A program made the translations under genes and the position numbers. Of a stretch of DNA of 40,205 nt, positions 32,209 to 40,205 are shown in pieces. The notes beneath the pieces are model-generated. The model did not search any database and was not told where the DNA came from. It saw only the letters and a list, made by a program, of their open reading frames with translations. This DNA comes from Lineolata rhizophorae (lineage: Eukaryota > Ascomycota > Dothideomycetes > Lineolatales > Lineolataceae), in contig MU001688.1 in NCBI GenBank assembly GCA_010093515.1, forward strand, positions 224,755 to 264,959, written 5' to 3'. Each line of letters opens with the position of its first letter. Within the stretch, counting starts at the first letter, position 1.

Positions 32209-33963
32209 ATGGAGACCACTTTCATCACCATCCATGGTCGGTCACGCCTTCTCTCACTCGATTCGTTAGCTGCACGAAGCGACTGATCCCGTCTCCAGAC
32301 CTTTCTAGGGACGCCCGCATTCTCTACTCGTCCGACTCTATTGTCGACATCCTCGGGCACACCCCTGACGAAGTCATTGGTCGCTCCGCCTGGGATTTCT
32401 TTCACCCGGAGGAACTCCCTGTCGCCAAGGAGCTTCACAGCCGCGGCGTCAGGCTCGACAAGGCGGCTGTTCTGGCCTACTGCCGCATTCGCAACCGCCA
32501 GGGCGATTGGGTCACCTGCGAATGCTGCTTCAGCGTCGTCTATGATGTTATGGTTTGCTGCACTAGCATCTACCGCAATCCAGCAACCGATCCCGCCAGT
32601 GCCAGTATGAATCTACTCACCTCTCAGGTCCTTTTTTTTGTTCGCGAATTAACCTTGCATTTCAGGGCGCCATGCGGACGCACCTGTCATCCGCCGCATC
32701 TTCTCGTCTTCTCCCAAGGATCCGAGGTACCACATGTTGACTCACCTTTCCGGCAAGTTTAGCATGGGACCGGAGGACCAGACCCATGAACCCCGCGCCG
32801 CTCTTTTCCTAAACCGTTTCACGCGTACTTTGACCATCATGTATGCTACCAGCGGAATTGAGCAAATCATCGGCATTCCCAGCGAGGATATGAAAGGGCG
32901 CTCCTTTTATTACTGCATTCAGCAGAATTGTCTTCAGGACGCCGTGCGCTGCCTCGAGCAGGCCAAGGGGAATGACTCCATTGCTTATATGCGTTTCTTC
33001 TTCCGCGATCCTCGCCAGGATGATCCCCCTTCAGGCACCGACAGCGGCGGGGAAGGCGACACGGACGAGTCTATGACAGACGTTACGACCGAAGATGAGG
33101 ATGAGGGGGCCGTTGGCCTCGACCATCCCGGATCATCTAACGCGAACGGATCGACGTCCCGCGCCACCGGATCCGGCAGTCGCAGCGCTGGGCCCACAAC
33201 CAGCGTCTCTGGAAGCGCCATGGAAACGGATGGGTCTGGCCACGCCGCCGGTGGGTCCGGTTCCGGGTCGGCCTCAACCTCGACCGGCAGCCACGCTCCG
33301 CCCAGCCTGCCCGCTCGGTTTTCTCTTTCCGGCCACCCTGGCTCGCCTTCCGTGGGCAGTTCTACGGATGGCGGCCAGGCCGAGGAGCCCCTAGAGCTTG
33401 AGGCCGTTGTGTCCTGCACTTCGGACGGCCTAGTTGTCTGCCTTCGACGTGCTCACCCGCCAAAGCCGCCTTCCCTTCCAGCCCCACCCCAACCACCCGA
33501 GCCGGCGTTCCGCCACGTTGGTGGCTTCTTCGCGGCTCCCTGGGCTCTGGAGCCCCAACGCAACCTTGGCGCGGCCTTTGGCCCACCCTACGGTGGCATA
33601 GCTGCAGGTCCCGCAGGTGGTCCGATGGCCGACTACGGGTTTGGCAACAACCCCGCCGTCGTCGCGATGCGCGCGGCCGAGCAACGTGCCAAAGACGAGG
33701 CCGTCATGCGTGCCATCCGCGACACGGCCGTCTTCGCGTGGGGCCTCACTGGAATCAATGGCACGCTCGTCAATTATTCTCGCGGGCATCCCGGTGGCGA
33801 GTCGCAGCCTCCCAGTGGCTTTCCGGTTTGGGCCTCCGATTCTCGCGCATCTGGAACTCCTGCCGACAGTGGAATTGCGGTGGGGGGATTGAGCGCGGCG
33901 GGTGAGCAACCCCCGTTCGGTGACCCTGGAATGGGTGGAAGCAGGAGCGGAACTAGCTCCTAA
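32209..33963 (+). CDS. Fungal PAS-domain protein with two PAS-like regions
   Basis: Three exons: 32209-32236, 32299-32604, 32666-33963. Introns of 62 and 61 bp fit the phases, giving 543 residues. PAS region 1 spans roughly residues 5-110 (DARILYSSDSIVDILGHTPD, EVIGRSAWDFFHPEELPVAK, RNRQGDWVTCECCFSVVYD). PAS region 2 begins at about 150 (RFTRTLTIMYATSGIEQIIG, EDMKGRSFYYCIQQNCLQDA, AYMRFFFRDPRQDD). Its last strand seems to resume only after a Ser/Gly/Asp-rich insertion of about 125 residues, at LELEAVVSCTSDGLVVCLRR. A conserved-looking FAWGLTGINGTLVNYSRG block follows at about 475. There is no LOV-type GRNCRFLQ cysteine motif and no GATA zinc finger, so it is not a White-collar photoreceptor. 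It is likely a sensor or regulator, with an unknown ligand. Confidence 0.88.
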
Positions 33964-34717
33964 AATCCATTAATTGGCCTCAAGTAGCTCATCAAGAGGC
34001 TCGTATGCGATCAAGCACGCATAGACCATTTGTCTTCGGTTTGCCTGCGCGACATCTAAGTGAACCAGAGGGGTGTCCAAATGACAGTACTGGCTGTTCT
34101 AAACGACGATCATGACATAAAAGGCAAACAGATGAAAAGATCTTTGGGACCTTTTTTGTGCCAGACTGAAGGGATTGATAAGAGTTCAAGGCGTTTGCCG
34201 CATTAGTTGGAGCCTCATTACTTTTGGAGTCTAATTACCGATGACGGACCAGCGTTTCACAAAAGAAATTTTCGCCTTGAGGCAATATGGAATAGCTTCT
34301 GACGGAGCATGATCCCGGGTCGTGGTGGAGAATGAAATAAACCAAAAAAAAAAAATCAATGAAACCTCGTTGAATCGACACGCCTTTTATAAGTGATTTG
34401 TGGGTTTAAACTAGAGTCTCAGGTGGCCCCTGATTCTTCCACAATAAAATGATCATTGCATAAGCTTCAGTGAGTTTAACGTAATTGCAATTATGCCTTA
34501 AACACTCAAACTACCTGCAAAAGTTTCTACATCATTTCCGTTAATTCTATAGAGGAGTAAAAACTATCAAGCTATTCAATTTCTGCTCATCAGTACCCAT
34601 TTCGCTCCTGAAACGGCCATATATTAACTGCAGCTAAGCTTACGCGCTAATATCATTCATTAAAAGGGCATACTACGTAGGTGGTATCCACATCTACATA
34701 AAACATCTATTCCATTC
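33964..34717. other. AT-rich intergenic between converging genes
   Basis: The 754 bp between the PAS gene and the S1-type nuclease are AT-rich with a poly-A run at about 34345-34356. It should contain both 3' untranslated regions. No gene is seen. Confidence 0.4.
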
Positions 34718-35825
34718 TTACAATTCCGCCGCACCTAGCGGTTCTTGTTGTCCCTCCTCGTCAACCCTTCCGTTCTCGCTGGAGCCGTCATCAAGGGCGG
34801 CGAGTTCATTCAGCCACGCACCGAGCCTGACACCCGCGCGCTTGATTCTGCCCGCCACAATAGGCGCCGCGCCCTCGAAATACTCCCCACCGAGATCGTT
34901 GTTCTCCAGCCACACAACCGACCGGCTAAGCACGTAGTCGCATACGTAGCAGTTTGTCTCGCCGGCCCACAGCAGCGCGCAGGCCTGCGGCGAGCCGACG
35001 TCGACGCAATCCGGCACAACATCCTCGCAAGCTGCGTCGGCGCGGCAGCGCACCCGCTCTTCCTCATCCCTGCCTTCCTCGCGCTGCGCCAGCGCGTACA
35101 ACTCCTCGGCCCAGGCCTTGGCCGCGGCCTTCTCCTCGGGCTTACGCACGTCGTGGTGTAGCCCGCGGGCCTTGCGCGGGATGTCCGTATCCCAGACGGA
35201 GTGGAGCGAGTTGCGGCGGCCGTCGAAGTCGACGTGAATGCCGTTACCGCCCCTGGACATGTTCTCCGTATGCAGCGGCTGGGCGATGTCGCCGAGGAAG
35301 TGGATAAGGAAGAGGACGGTCTCGTTCTTGGGGAGCGGAGACGGGAAATCCGGGTCTGTGAGGGAGAGGGTCTGGCGAGGCGCGTGCTTCGGTTAGTATC
35401 TTCCTTCGTTGATGGAGGCGTGCGAAAGAGAGCTATGCGCGATGCTCCACGAGGGCAAGGATGTGGGTTTTGCATACCAGGTTCGTGATGGCAGACACGA
35501 CGCATCCCGGCTTATCCTCCGATCCGCAGTCCCTCGGCCAGGTGATACCGCATCGCTCCGGCGGGTTGTCCAGCGCGTCGATGTAGTGCCACGGCCCGGA
35601 CTCCTCGTATTTCCTGCGCCCCTCCCAGTCTGCCCAGATGGCGCCATCCGAGATGTCCCAGAAGGGGTGGTACGCGGTCGCGTCCGCGACCAGCTCGGCC
35701 GCGGCCGGGGTCAGGTACTTCTCGGCGAGGAAGGCGACGGTACGGTGGCCGAGAAAACCCCAGCCCGCGACCGTCGAGGCTTGGCTGAGGAAAACGCAGA
35801 GCGATAGCGGAACGGCGTAATGCAT
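34718..35825 (-). CDS. Secreted S1/P1-type zinc nuclease
   Basis: Two exons on the minus strand, 35825-35478 and 35371-34718, with a 106-bp phase-0 intron, give 333 residues. A signal peptide (about 1-21, MHYAVPLSLCVFLSQASTVAG) is followed directly by Trp22, which matches Trp1 of mature P1 nuclease. All nine expected zinc ligands can be placed with family spacing: Trp22, His27, Asp66, His80, His140, Asp144, His150, His173 and Asp177. The conserved HFLGDIAQPLH and SLHSVWDTD are intact. The enzyme cleaves single-stranded DNA and RNA, and often 3'-mononucleotides, outside the cell or in the secretory pathway. Compared with P1 (270 residues mature) it is longer, with a charged segment (KPEEKAAAKAWAEELYALAQ and REEGRDEEERVRC) and an acidic C-terminal tail. 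It is the last intact gene before the repeat-rich right end. Confidence 0.95.
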
Positions 35826-36340
35826 GCTCCACTGTTTTTCTATTTCTTTGACGGATTGCAACGGCAACAACAATAGTAATAGTAGTTGAAGGTTTACAGA
35901 ACTGCCCGAGTTCCTTGTAGGAACAGGGTTTCTACGTAGGTAGTAAGTCAGAGAGCAAGTGAGTGGCGCAGCTGGATGCCCGGCGCTTATGGTTTCCAGA
36001 GCGACAATTGCGCTCATTGGTCAGTTTGAAAACGTGCCTCGACTAATGGACGTAAAAAGCCCTATAACAAGTTTAATCATCTTCTCTCGATACGTAGTAC
36101 ACGTGCCCATGAATTTGGGTCGAGACCAGGGTGACGTTAGCCGATTGGCCGCTTCTATATCAGAGGACCTCGTAAGTCTTACCAATGCCTAATTTTCCCG
36201 ATACTAGACTTGATCCTAACCGATTTGCGATATCTATTCAATGGGAGGGCTAAAGGTACTCCCGTAGAATTTTTTTAGTTGTAATTATAACGAGCCTTAA
36301 CTTCCTATACTAGGCAGGGGTAGTATATACAGGTCTATCC
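35826..36340. other. Nuclease upstream region grading into repeat DNA
   Basis: The first 350 bp or so have ordinary composition and should hold the nuclease promoter. From about 36190 the sequence becomes AT-rich and stop-dense. No gene is seen. Confidence 0.35.
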
Positions 36341-36344
36341 TAGT

Positions 36345-36945
36345 TGTCACGGTCTGCCTCCAGGCAGGCGGAGTACATGGTGGAGATGCAAATCTCACTA
36401 GATAGTTGATTTCAAATCAGAGTCCGGTCGATAGGCGACCGGGGCCGGATTGAAGGGTCAATCACGATTTGCACGGTGGGCAGAATGTGGATGAGTATAA
36501 GTGACTTTCTATTCAATGAACGGACCGAAGTTGGATTCTTATGTGATCCAAGTCCGGTCACGTGACACCTTCTAGCTGAGGGTGAGTGTAAAGCACTTTA
36601 CCTAGGACCAACACCTAAAGAACAAAAGAACAGGGTCACGGCATCATGCGTTCGTATATAGAGGAGCACTGCTGCTTGCTAACTAACTTTTTGGTAATAA
36701 GAAGAGAGAAGGACAAGAGAAAGAGAGCAGACAAAGCTTTTGTGTATGTATGTATGGTTGGCAAAGGCACTTTGACTTATGTATGTTGAATGAGAGTCCT
36801 GTATACAGAAGAAGGAAAACCCAACCCTACTTAAAAGGAAAAGAAGTCACGTGCAAGGATGAGGAAGCAACTACCGAAAAAAGGGGTATTAGGGTTAACG
36901 CCGCCCTACTCTACTATACTAGTGCGATACTTTAAAACGTACACA
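36345..36945 (+). mobile_element. Fossil LTR-like sequence (solo or edge of an old LTR retroelement)
   Basis: A TGTCACGG-type start at about 36349 is followed by short hairpins, a TATATA motif near 36656 and a region from 36680 that recurs in opposite orientation at 39885-40110. Shared words include GCTAACTAACTTTT at the start and CGCCGCCCT..CT.AACTA or similar near the end. This fits two decayed long terminal repeats of one family. The two copies differ at many positions, so they look old. No intact coding part is recognised beside either. The family (Gypsy or Copia) cannot be assigned. Confidence 0.4.
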
Positions 36946-37192
36946 CTAAGAAGCGTCCTAGACCTATCGCCTAATAATATCCTAGCGGGGCCCGACGCTG
37001 CCGCGGTATCTAAAGTCGAATAGGCCGAAGTAACTAAACCTACGATCCGCTAGTTGTTACCGACTTCAGCGCTGCTTGCTTAGGGGATCTAGATAGAAGC
37101 ACTCTAGCGACGTTATACCCGCTAGAATAGGGTGGGACTCAAAGATAGATATCTAGTTAGTTAGAGTTATAGTACGTATTACGGTACCCTAG
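36946..37192. other. Degenerate CTAG-rich DNA
   Basis: A stop-dense stretch with many CTAG and TAG words, probably decayed repeat. It may be the inner side of the LTR-like fossil. Nothing else is seen. Confidence 0.3.
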
Positions 37193-37528
37193 AATTCGTT
37201 CTATACGTCGCTCTTAATATATATCTGTAAATTCGATGAGCTTTACTTTGCTGATATAGTCTCTCTTGAGGTACCCCACCGAAGCAGTTTCTGGAGCGCA
37301 GCGATTGACTGGACTTGGAAGATAAGTACCACCGGTGCTGGAATTGGTAGACTCTATGTCACTGGAATGGCATTATTGATAATCGAAGACAACTGGATTG
37401 CTGTGACACTGATTCCCTACCAGACTCTCGAGTCGCGCGAGATACGCCTAGAGGGCGGGGACGAGGAACTACTCCTCACCCTCGCGCGTAAAAATTTACG
37501 CTGGCTCTCTCGGAATAGAGGCCGTTAG
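37193..37528 (+). other. Unassigned open stretch of 111 codons without an early ATG
   Basis: Between degenerate flanks, one frame stays open for 111 codons and reads like protein (SFWSAAIDWTWKIST, then GRLYVTGMALLIIEDNWIAV and REIRLEGGDEELLLTLARKN). GC content is close to that of the genes. There is no upstream ATG, and I do not recognise a family. It may be a captured fragment of a host gene or a piece of an element; no function is proposed. Confidence 0.25.
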
Positions 37529-38065
37529 CTCGGGACCTTTTCGACGATAGATTCTGTCCAAGAATCAGCCAGGTGCGTTATGAGTACCCGAGAGTTTGTT
37601 TTGCTGCGGAAAGATAGCTCTTCGAGCATTTCAGAAGCATCACGCTAGGCCTTGATCAGTCTCAGCTTGTTCTGGGAACTGTGAGTTCTTATCGTTTCCC
37701 CTTTCTACATCTCGCACACCACTCGAGTCGACATTATCTCCATGGAACCAGAGATGGTACTGGCTGTCATCATCAAGTTTTCCTCTGAGCAAAACTTTGT
37801 ACCGTCAACATGTGTCACTTGATCACTCATCTCCACTCACTCTTCTGGCTGCTGCCACTGCTCTTTGCCGCTAGGCTTCTACTGGCCCCGCGCGGGAGGC
37901 TCTATCGTTGTTTTCTATGCGAAATCGAGTTGAGGCATGTAGTGTATTCATGAAATCTGCTAGGCTATGCCGCTTCATGAGACCACGATGTCGCCATAAT
38001 GTCTGGATTGCACCGAGCGATGCGAGAGAGCAAGAGCTGCCAGATGGCTCATTGTTGGTAGTATT
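37529..38065. other. Mixed-composition stretch between repeats
   Basis: Less AT-rich than its flanks, without a long open frame. It may continue the unassigned fragment at 37193-37528. No RNA gene is seen. Confidence 0.3.
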
Positions 38066-38826
38066 GTCCGCAATTGGGTAGGGTTGACCCTACCGGGGCT
38101 TGGGTTAGGTTTTCCCTTTAGGTTTAGCGTAGTCCCATTGAGAAGGGGTAGGAGGACGTTCTTGAAAACTCTGATGGGGTAGGTATTGGTATTATGTAAT
38201 ATGTATCCTGAAACCCTAAATAGCAAGCCACTTCCAAAAACCAAAAAAAAAGAGCTCAAATATGGCTATACCAAAAACTTTTTTTGGTAGTAGTATTTTT
38301 GATGACTAATTAGACCATGATCGGTCCCAATGACAAGACCCCAAACCCCTATAAAAGTCTCGCCCTAATAAAAATCTAAACCCTGACCCAAGAGATTAGT
38401 ATACAAGGGATTTAGTAAGCCTATCTATAACCATATCGGTCGCGGTGATCTAGATCTATACGTAATCAATTTCTTGACGGATCTGCAGATATTATGTACT
38501 ATTTACTATTATAACAAAAGTTATAATCTAGGTTTAGCTTGAGATTATAAAGAATTGTATCTATCTAATTTATGGTCTACGGTGGGGTGAGGTGGGCTTC
38601 GACCCCCTCTTTAGGATAGGGCCTACTAGGTCGGAGTCTAGACCCCTATTGGAGTTTGTTATCTTCTACTGCTTTTTTCCAGTGGTAGTAATATAGCCAT
38701 ATCTAACATTTCTAGTAGGGGCTTAATTATATAATTCTAAACACTATCTTACTAGGATTAGATCAACTTAAATAGAAAGAAACTCGACCTAAATCCCAAT
38801 AGAATCAACCCTACCCTACTGTGGAC
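38066..38826. mobile_element. Foldback-type DNA element with long inverted arms
   Basis: The ends pair as inverted repeats. The first 22 bases (38066-38087) match the complement of the last 22 (38805-38826) at 19 positions, with GGGTAGGGTTGA identical. Inward, the left arm (to about 38290) and right arm (from about 38685) share reversed landmarks such as CTTGGGTTAGG/CGACCTAAA and ATATGGCTATA/TATAGCCATAT. The right arm lacks about 75 bases. The centre (38290-38685) is AT-rich and non-coding. A third arm-like copy lies at 60-275. No target-site duplication was found. It is probably an old, RIP-mutated, non-autonomous element. Confidence 0.55.
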
Positions 38827-38877
38827 TAGGTCATGATCGTAGGCCGATCGCTCCACGATCGGCGAGAGACGTGGGAT

Positions 38878-39423
38878 CAGGGTGGTCGATGATAGTATCG
38901 ATAGCGACCAATAGATACTTAGCGCCTATCGGTATCTATCGGTATCTATCGGTTGTATTATCGATCCTTCCGGCTCCGCAGCATTTACCATCTTAGTATA
39001 TAATACACGATATTTATACTTTAAAAAATTATCTTGCTGTATTTTTCGTACGAAAATTTGGGGTTGCAATTAAAACACTGGTAGTAGCTGCTCTATTGTT
39101 ACTATAGCATTAACCGATATCACGTAGGACCCTCCCGCATAGGGAAAGGCCCTAAACAGAGATACGTGACCGGATCCTCTTAGATATCTACTAGGAGACC
39201 GAGGACAGCTTTTGTTGACATATATATAGTTCCTAGCCAGCAGCATCGCGCTGAAGTGCGATACTACACCGGTCTTTTGGTCAAGTTGGCTAGCTGCAGG
39301 CTAGGGTACGCTAGTCCTAACATTATTGATTAGCTAGTCAATAAATATCGATATCTATCGGTCCAGCTGTCGGTCGGCTATCTATCGGCTTATGTAATAC
39401 TATTGGTATCATCGACCACCCTG
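38878..39423. mobile_element. Non-autonomous hAT-like element, 546 bp, with intact TIRs and 8-bp target duplication
   Basis: The terminal inverted repeats are 17 bp and perfect: CAGGGTGGTCGATGATA at 38878-38894 and its complement at 39407-39423. The flanks are identical 8-mers, CGTGGGAT at 38870-38877 and at 39424-39431. An 8-bp duplication plus CAGGG ends is the hallmark of the hAT superfamily. Subterminal TATCGGTATC-type repeats (38928-38953) and TATCTATCGG copies near the right end are consistent with hAT transposase-binding sites. There is no transposase frame, so it needs an outside source. A deleted copy of the palindromic MITE sits inside. Confidence 0.85.
39213..39322 (-). mobile_element. 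Deleted copy of the 11231-11411 MITE, nested in the hAT-like element
   Basis: In reverse orientation it matches the left part of the MITE at 11231-11411: ATATATATAGTTCCTAGCC, a GCAGCATCGC centre, then one arm ending GGGTACGCTAGTCCTAACA. Arm identity is roughly 88% by eye over about 68 bases. The other arm is missing except for a possible TGTTGAC start. About 110 bp in all. Confidence 0.65.
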
Positions 39424-39431
39424 CGTGGGAT

Positions 39432-39880
39432 AGTGTTTATTTAAAAATAGTCGAAGTAGATTAATTCTCTATCTCAGGGTGTATTAGGGTCGATCCAATC
39501 CCGATTACGTGCGGCATACTTTCCCTTCGCCCATGTTTGCGCCAGAATTCAAGGTTCTCCTGTAGGATCTATCTATCCTTTCTAATGTAATAGATAAATG
39601 GCGACCGCTCGATCGGCAGAGAACTGGAAAGCAATCTTGCTACGGATGGTGTTCAGTCGAATGAATCAAGTAAGGTTGGATCAGGGTTGGGTCCTTGTAC
39701 ATTTGGAACGAACCCGATCGCGTGCCCTACACGTGCCCCTTGCCCCAATCCTCGAGCGTAACTCCTTCGATTGATACCTAGCTAGCGATACAGGGGTTAA
39801 CCAAGATTAGGAATATCTCTTCTTAGCTCCAACTAACTAATAGCTTAATTAAGAGTATATAAAGTTGATCTATGCTGCTT
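39432..39880. other. Degenerate stretch right of the hAT-like element
   Basis: AT-rich and stop-dense with some GC-richer islands (39700-39760). No open frame, RNA gene or clear repeat boundary is seen. Confidence 0.3.
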
Positions 39881-39884
39881 TCTT

Positions 39885-40110
39885 CCTATTATACTAATGT
39901 AGTTGAGCAGGGCGGCACCATCCCTAACAACTTTTTTTTTTTGGTAATTGCACGTAACTTCACTGCCCTTTTCATGTATCTCTCTCTCCCTCCCTCTTCT
40001 AAACAACATACATACTATACTTTCCATTCAAGTTGTCTTGCCTGCATACACTACAAAAGTTTTCCTTACTCCTTTCCTTCTCTCTCCCTTTTACTCAAAA
40101 GTTAGTTAGC
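39885..40110 (-). mobile_element. Second fossil LTR-like copy, inverted relative to 36680-36940
   Basis: Read on the minus strand it starts GCTAACTAACTTTTGAGTAA, is purine-rich, and ends TGCCGCCCTGCTCAACTACA, paralleling the plus-strand copy at 36680-36940. Similarity is moderate with several length differences, so this is an old, broken copy or a sister subfamily. Confidence 0.4.
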
Positions 40111-40134
40111 ATACAATAACGTATTCCACCACCG

Positions 40135-40165
40135 AGTCGCTCACCCCACCGAGTCGCTCAGAATT
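40135..40165. repeat. Short tandem repeat at the right edge
   Basis: CCACCGAGTCGCTCA occurs twice, separated by CC. In reverse complement it resembles the tandem at the left window edge. Confidence 0.55.
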
Positions 40166-40205
40166 TCTTGGCAACCATCACCACCACTACTACGCGCGAT
40201 GTTTC

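Noticed and set aside
33430-33909. 159-codon minus-strand frame
   Set aside because: It is antisense to the last exon of the PAS gene, whose sense frame has conserved-looking blocks.
32209-33963. Identity as White-collar photoreceptor
   Set aside because: The PAS regions lack the flavin-binding LOV cysteine motif and there is no GATA zinc finger.
1-40205. tRNA, rRNA or CRISPR features
   Set aside because: No convincing tRNA A/B-box pair with a foldable cloverleaf, no rRNA-like sequence, and no regularly spaced repeats were found by eye. CRISPR is not expected in a fungal genome.

Overview
This window reads as nuclear DNA of a filamentous ascomycete (Pezizomycotina). The genes are compact, mostly with short introns of about 50-140 bp that have GT..AG ends, CTAAC/CTGAC-like branch motifs, and many exon joins that can be placed to the base. 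The protein set is typical of moulds: a GH47 alpha-mannosidase, an Ato/Fun34 transporter, a secreted S1/P1 nuclease, a PRC2 subunit and an augmin subunit. I cannot name the species. Gene-free blocks near both ends are rich in TA and CTAG and hold decayed repeats, which fits repeat-induced point mutation (RIP); that is an inference.

Layout. 1-690: decayed repeat DNA. 692-2386 (-): GH47 mannosidase, divergent from a 72-residue membrane protein (2746-3037, +). 3968-5119 (-): an extended SDR/epimerase with three exons. 6112-9964 (-): condensin subunit SMC2 with six exons. 9965-11907: repeat-bearing gap with an almost perfect 181-bp palindromic MITE. 11908-12258 (-): small orphan protein. 13382-15215 (+): AIM9-type phosphotransferase. 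15964-17611 (+): proline-rich orphan of 522 residues. 18290-19696 (-): GPR1/FUN34/YaaH transporter with seven exons, followed by a 3-kb GC-rich gap. 22700-23714 (-): HD-domain 5'-nucleotidase, divergent from the HAUS6-like augmin subunit (24226-26882, +). 27438-29293 (-): EED homologue with eight exons. 32209-33963 (+): fungal PAS protein. 34718-35825 (-): S1/P1 nuclease. 36190-40205: repeat graveyard with LTR-like fossils, a foldback element, and a hAT-like element that has a perfect 8-bp target duplication and carries a deleted copy of the MITE.

The genes do not form one pathway. Two themes recur: chromosome and spindle function (SMC2, HAUS6, EED) and secretory or membrane functions (GH47 mannosidase, S1 nuclease, transporter). 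Three head-to-head pairs (GH47/72-residue protein, HD nucleotidase/HAUS6, EED/PAS) share upstream regions. I found no convincing new multi-gene system. The most informative non-genic signals are the related small DNA elements and their nesting. All gene models come from reading frames and splice signals alone; no database search or transcript data was available.
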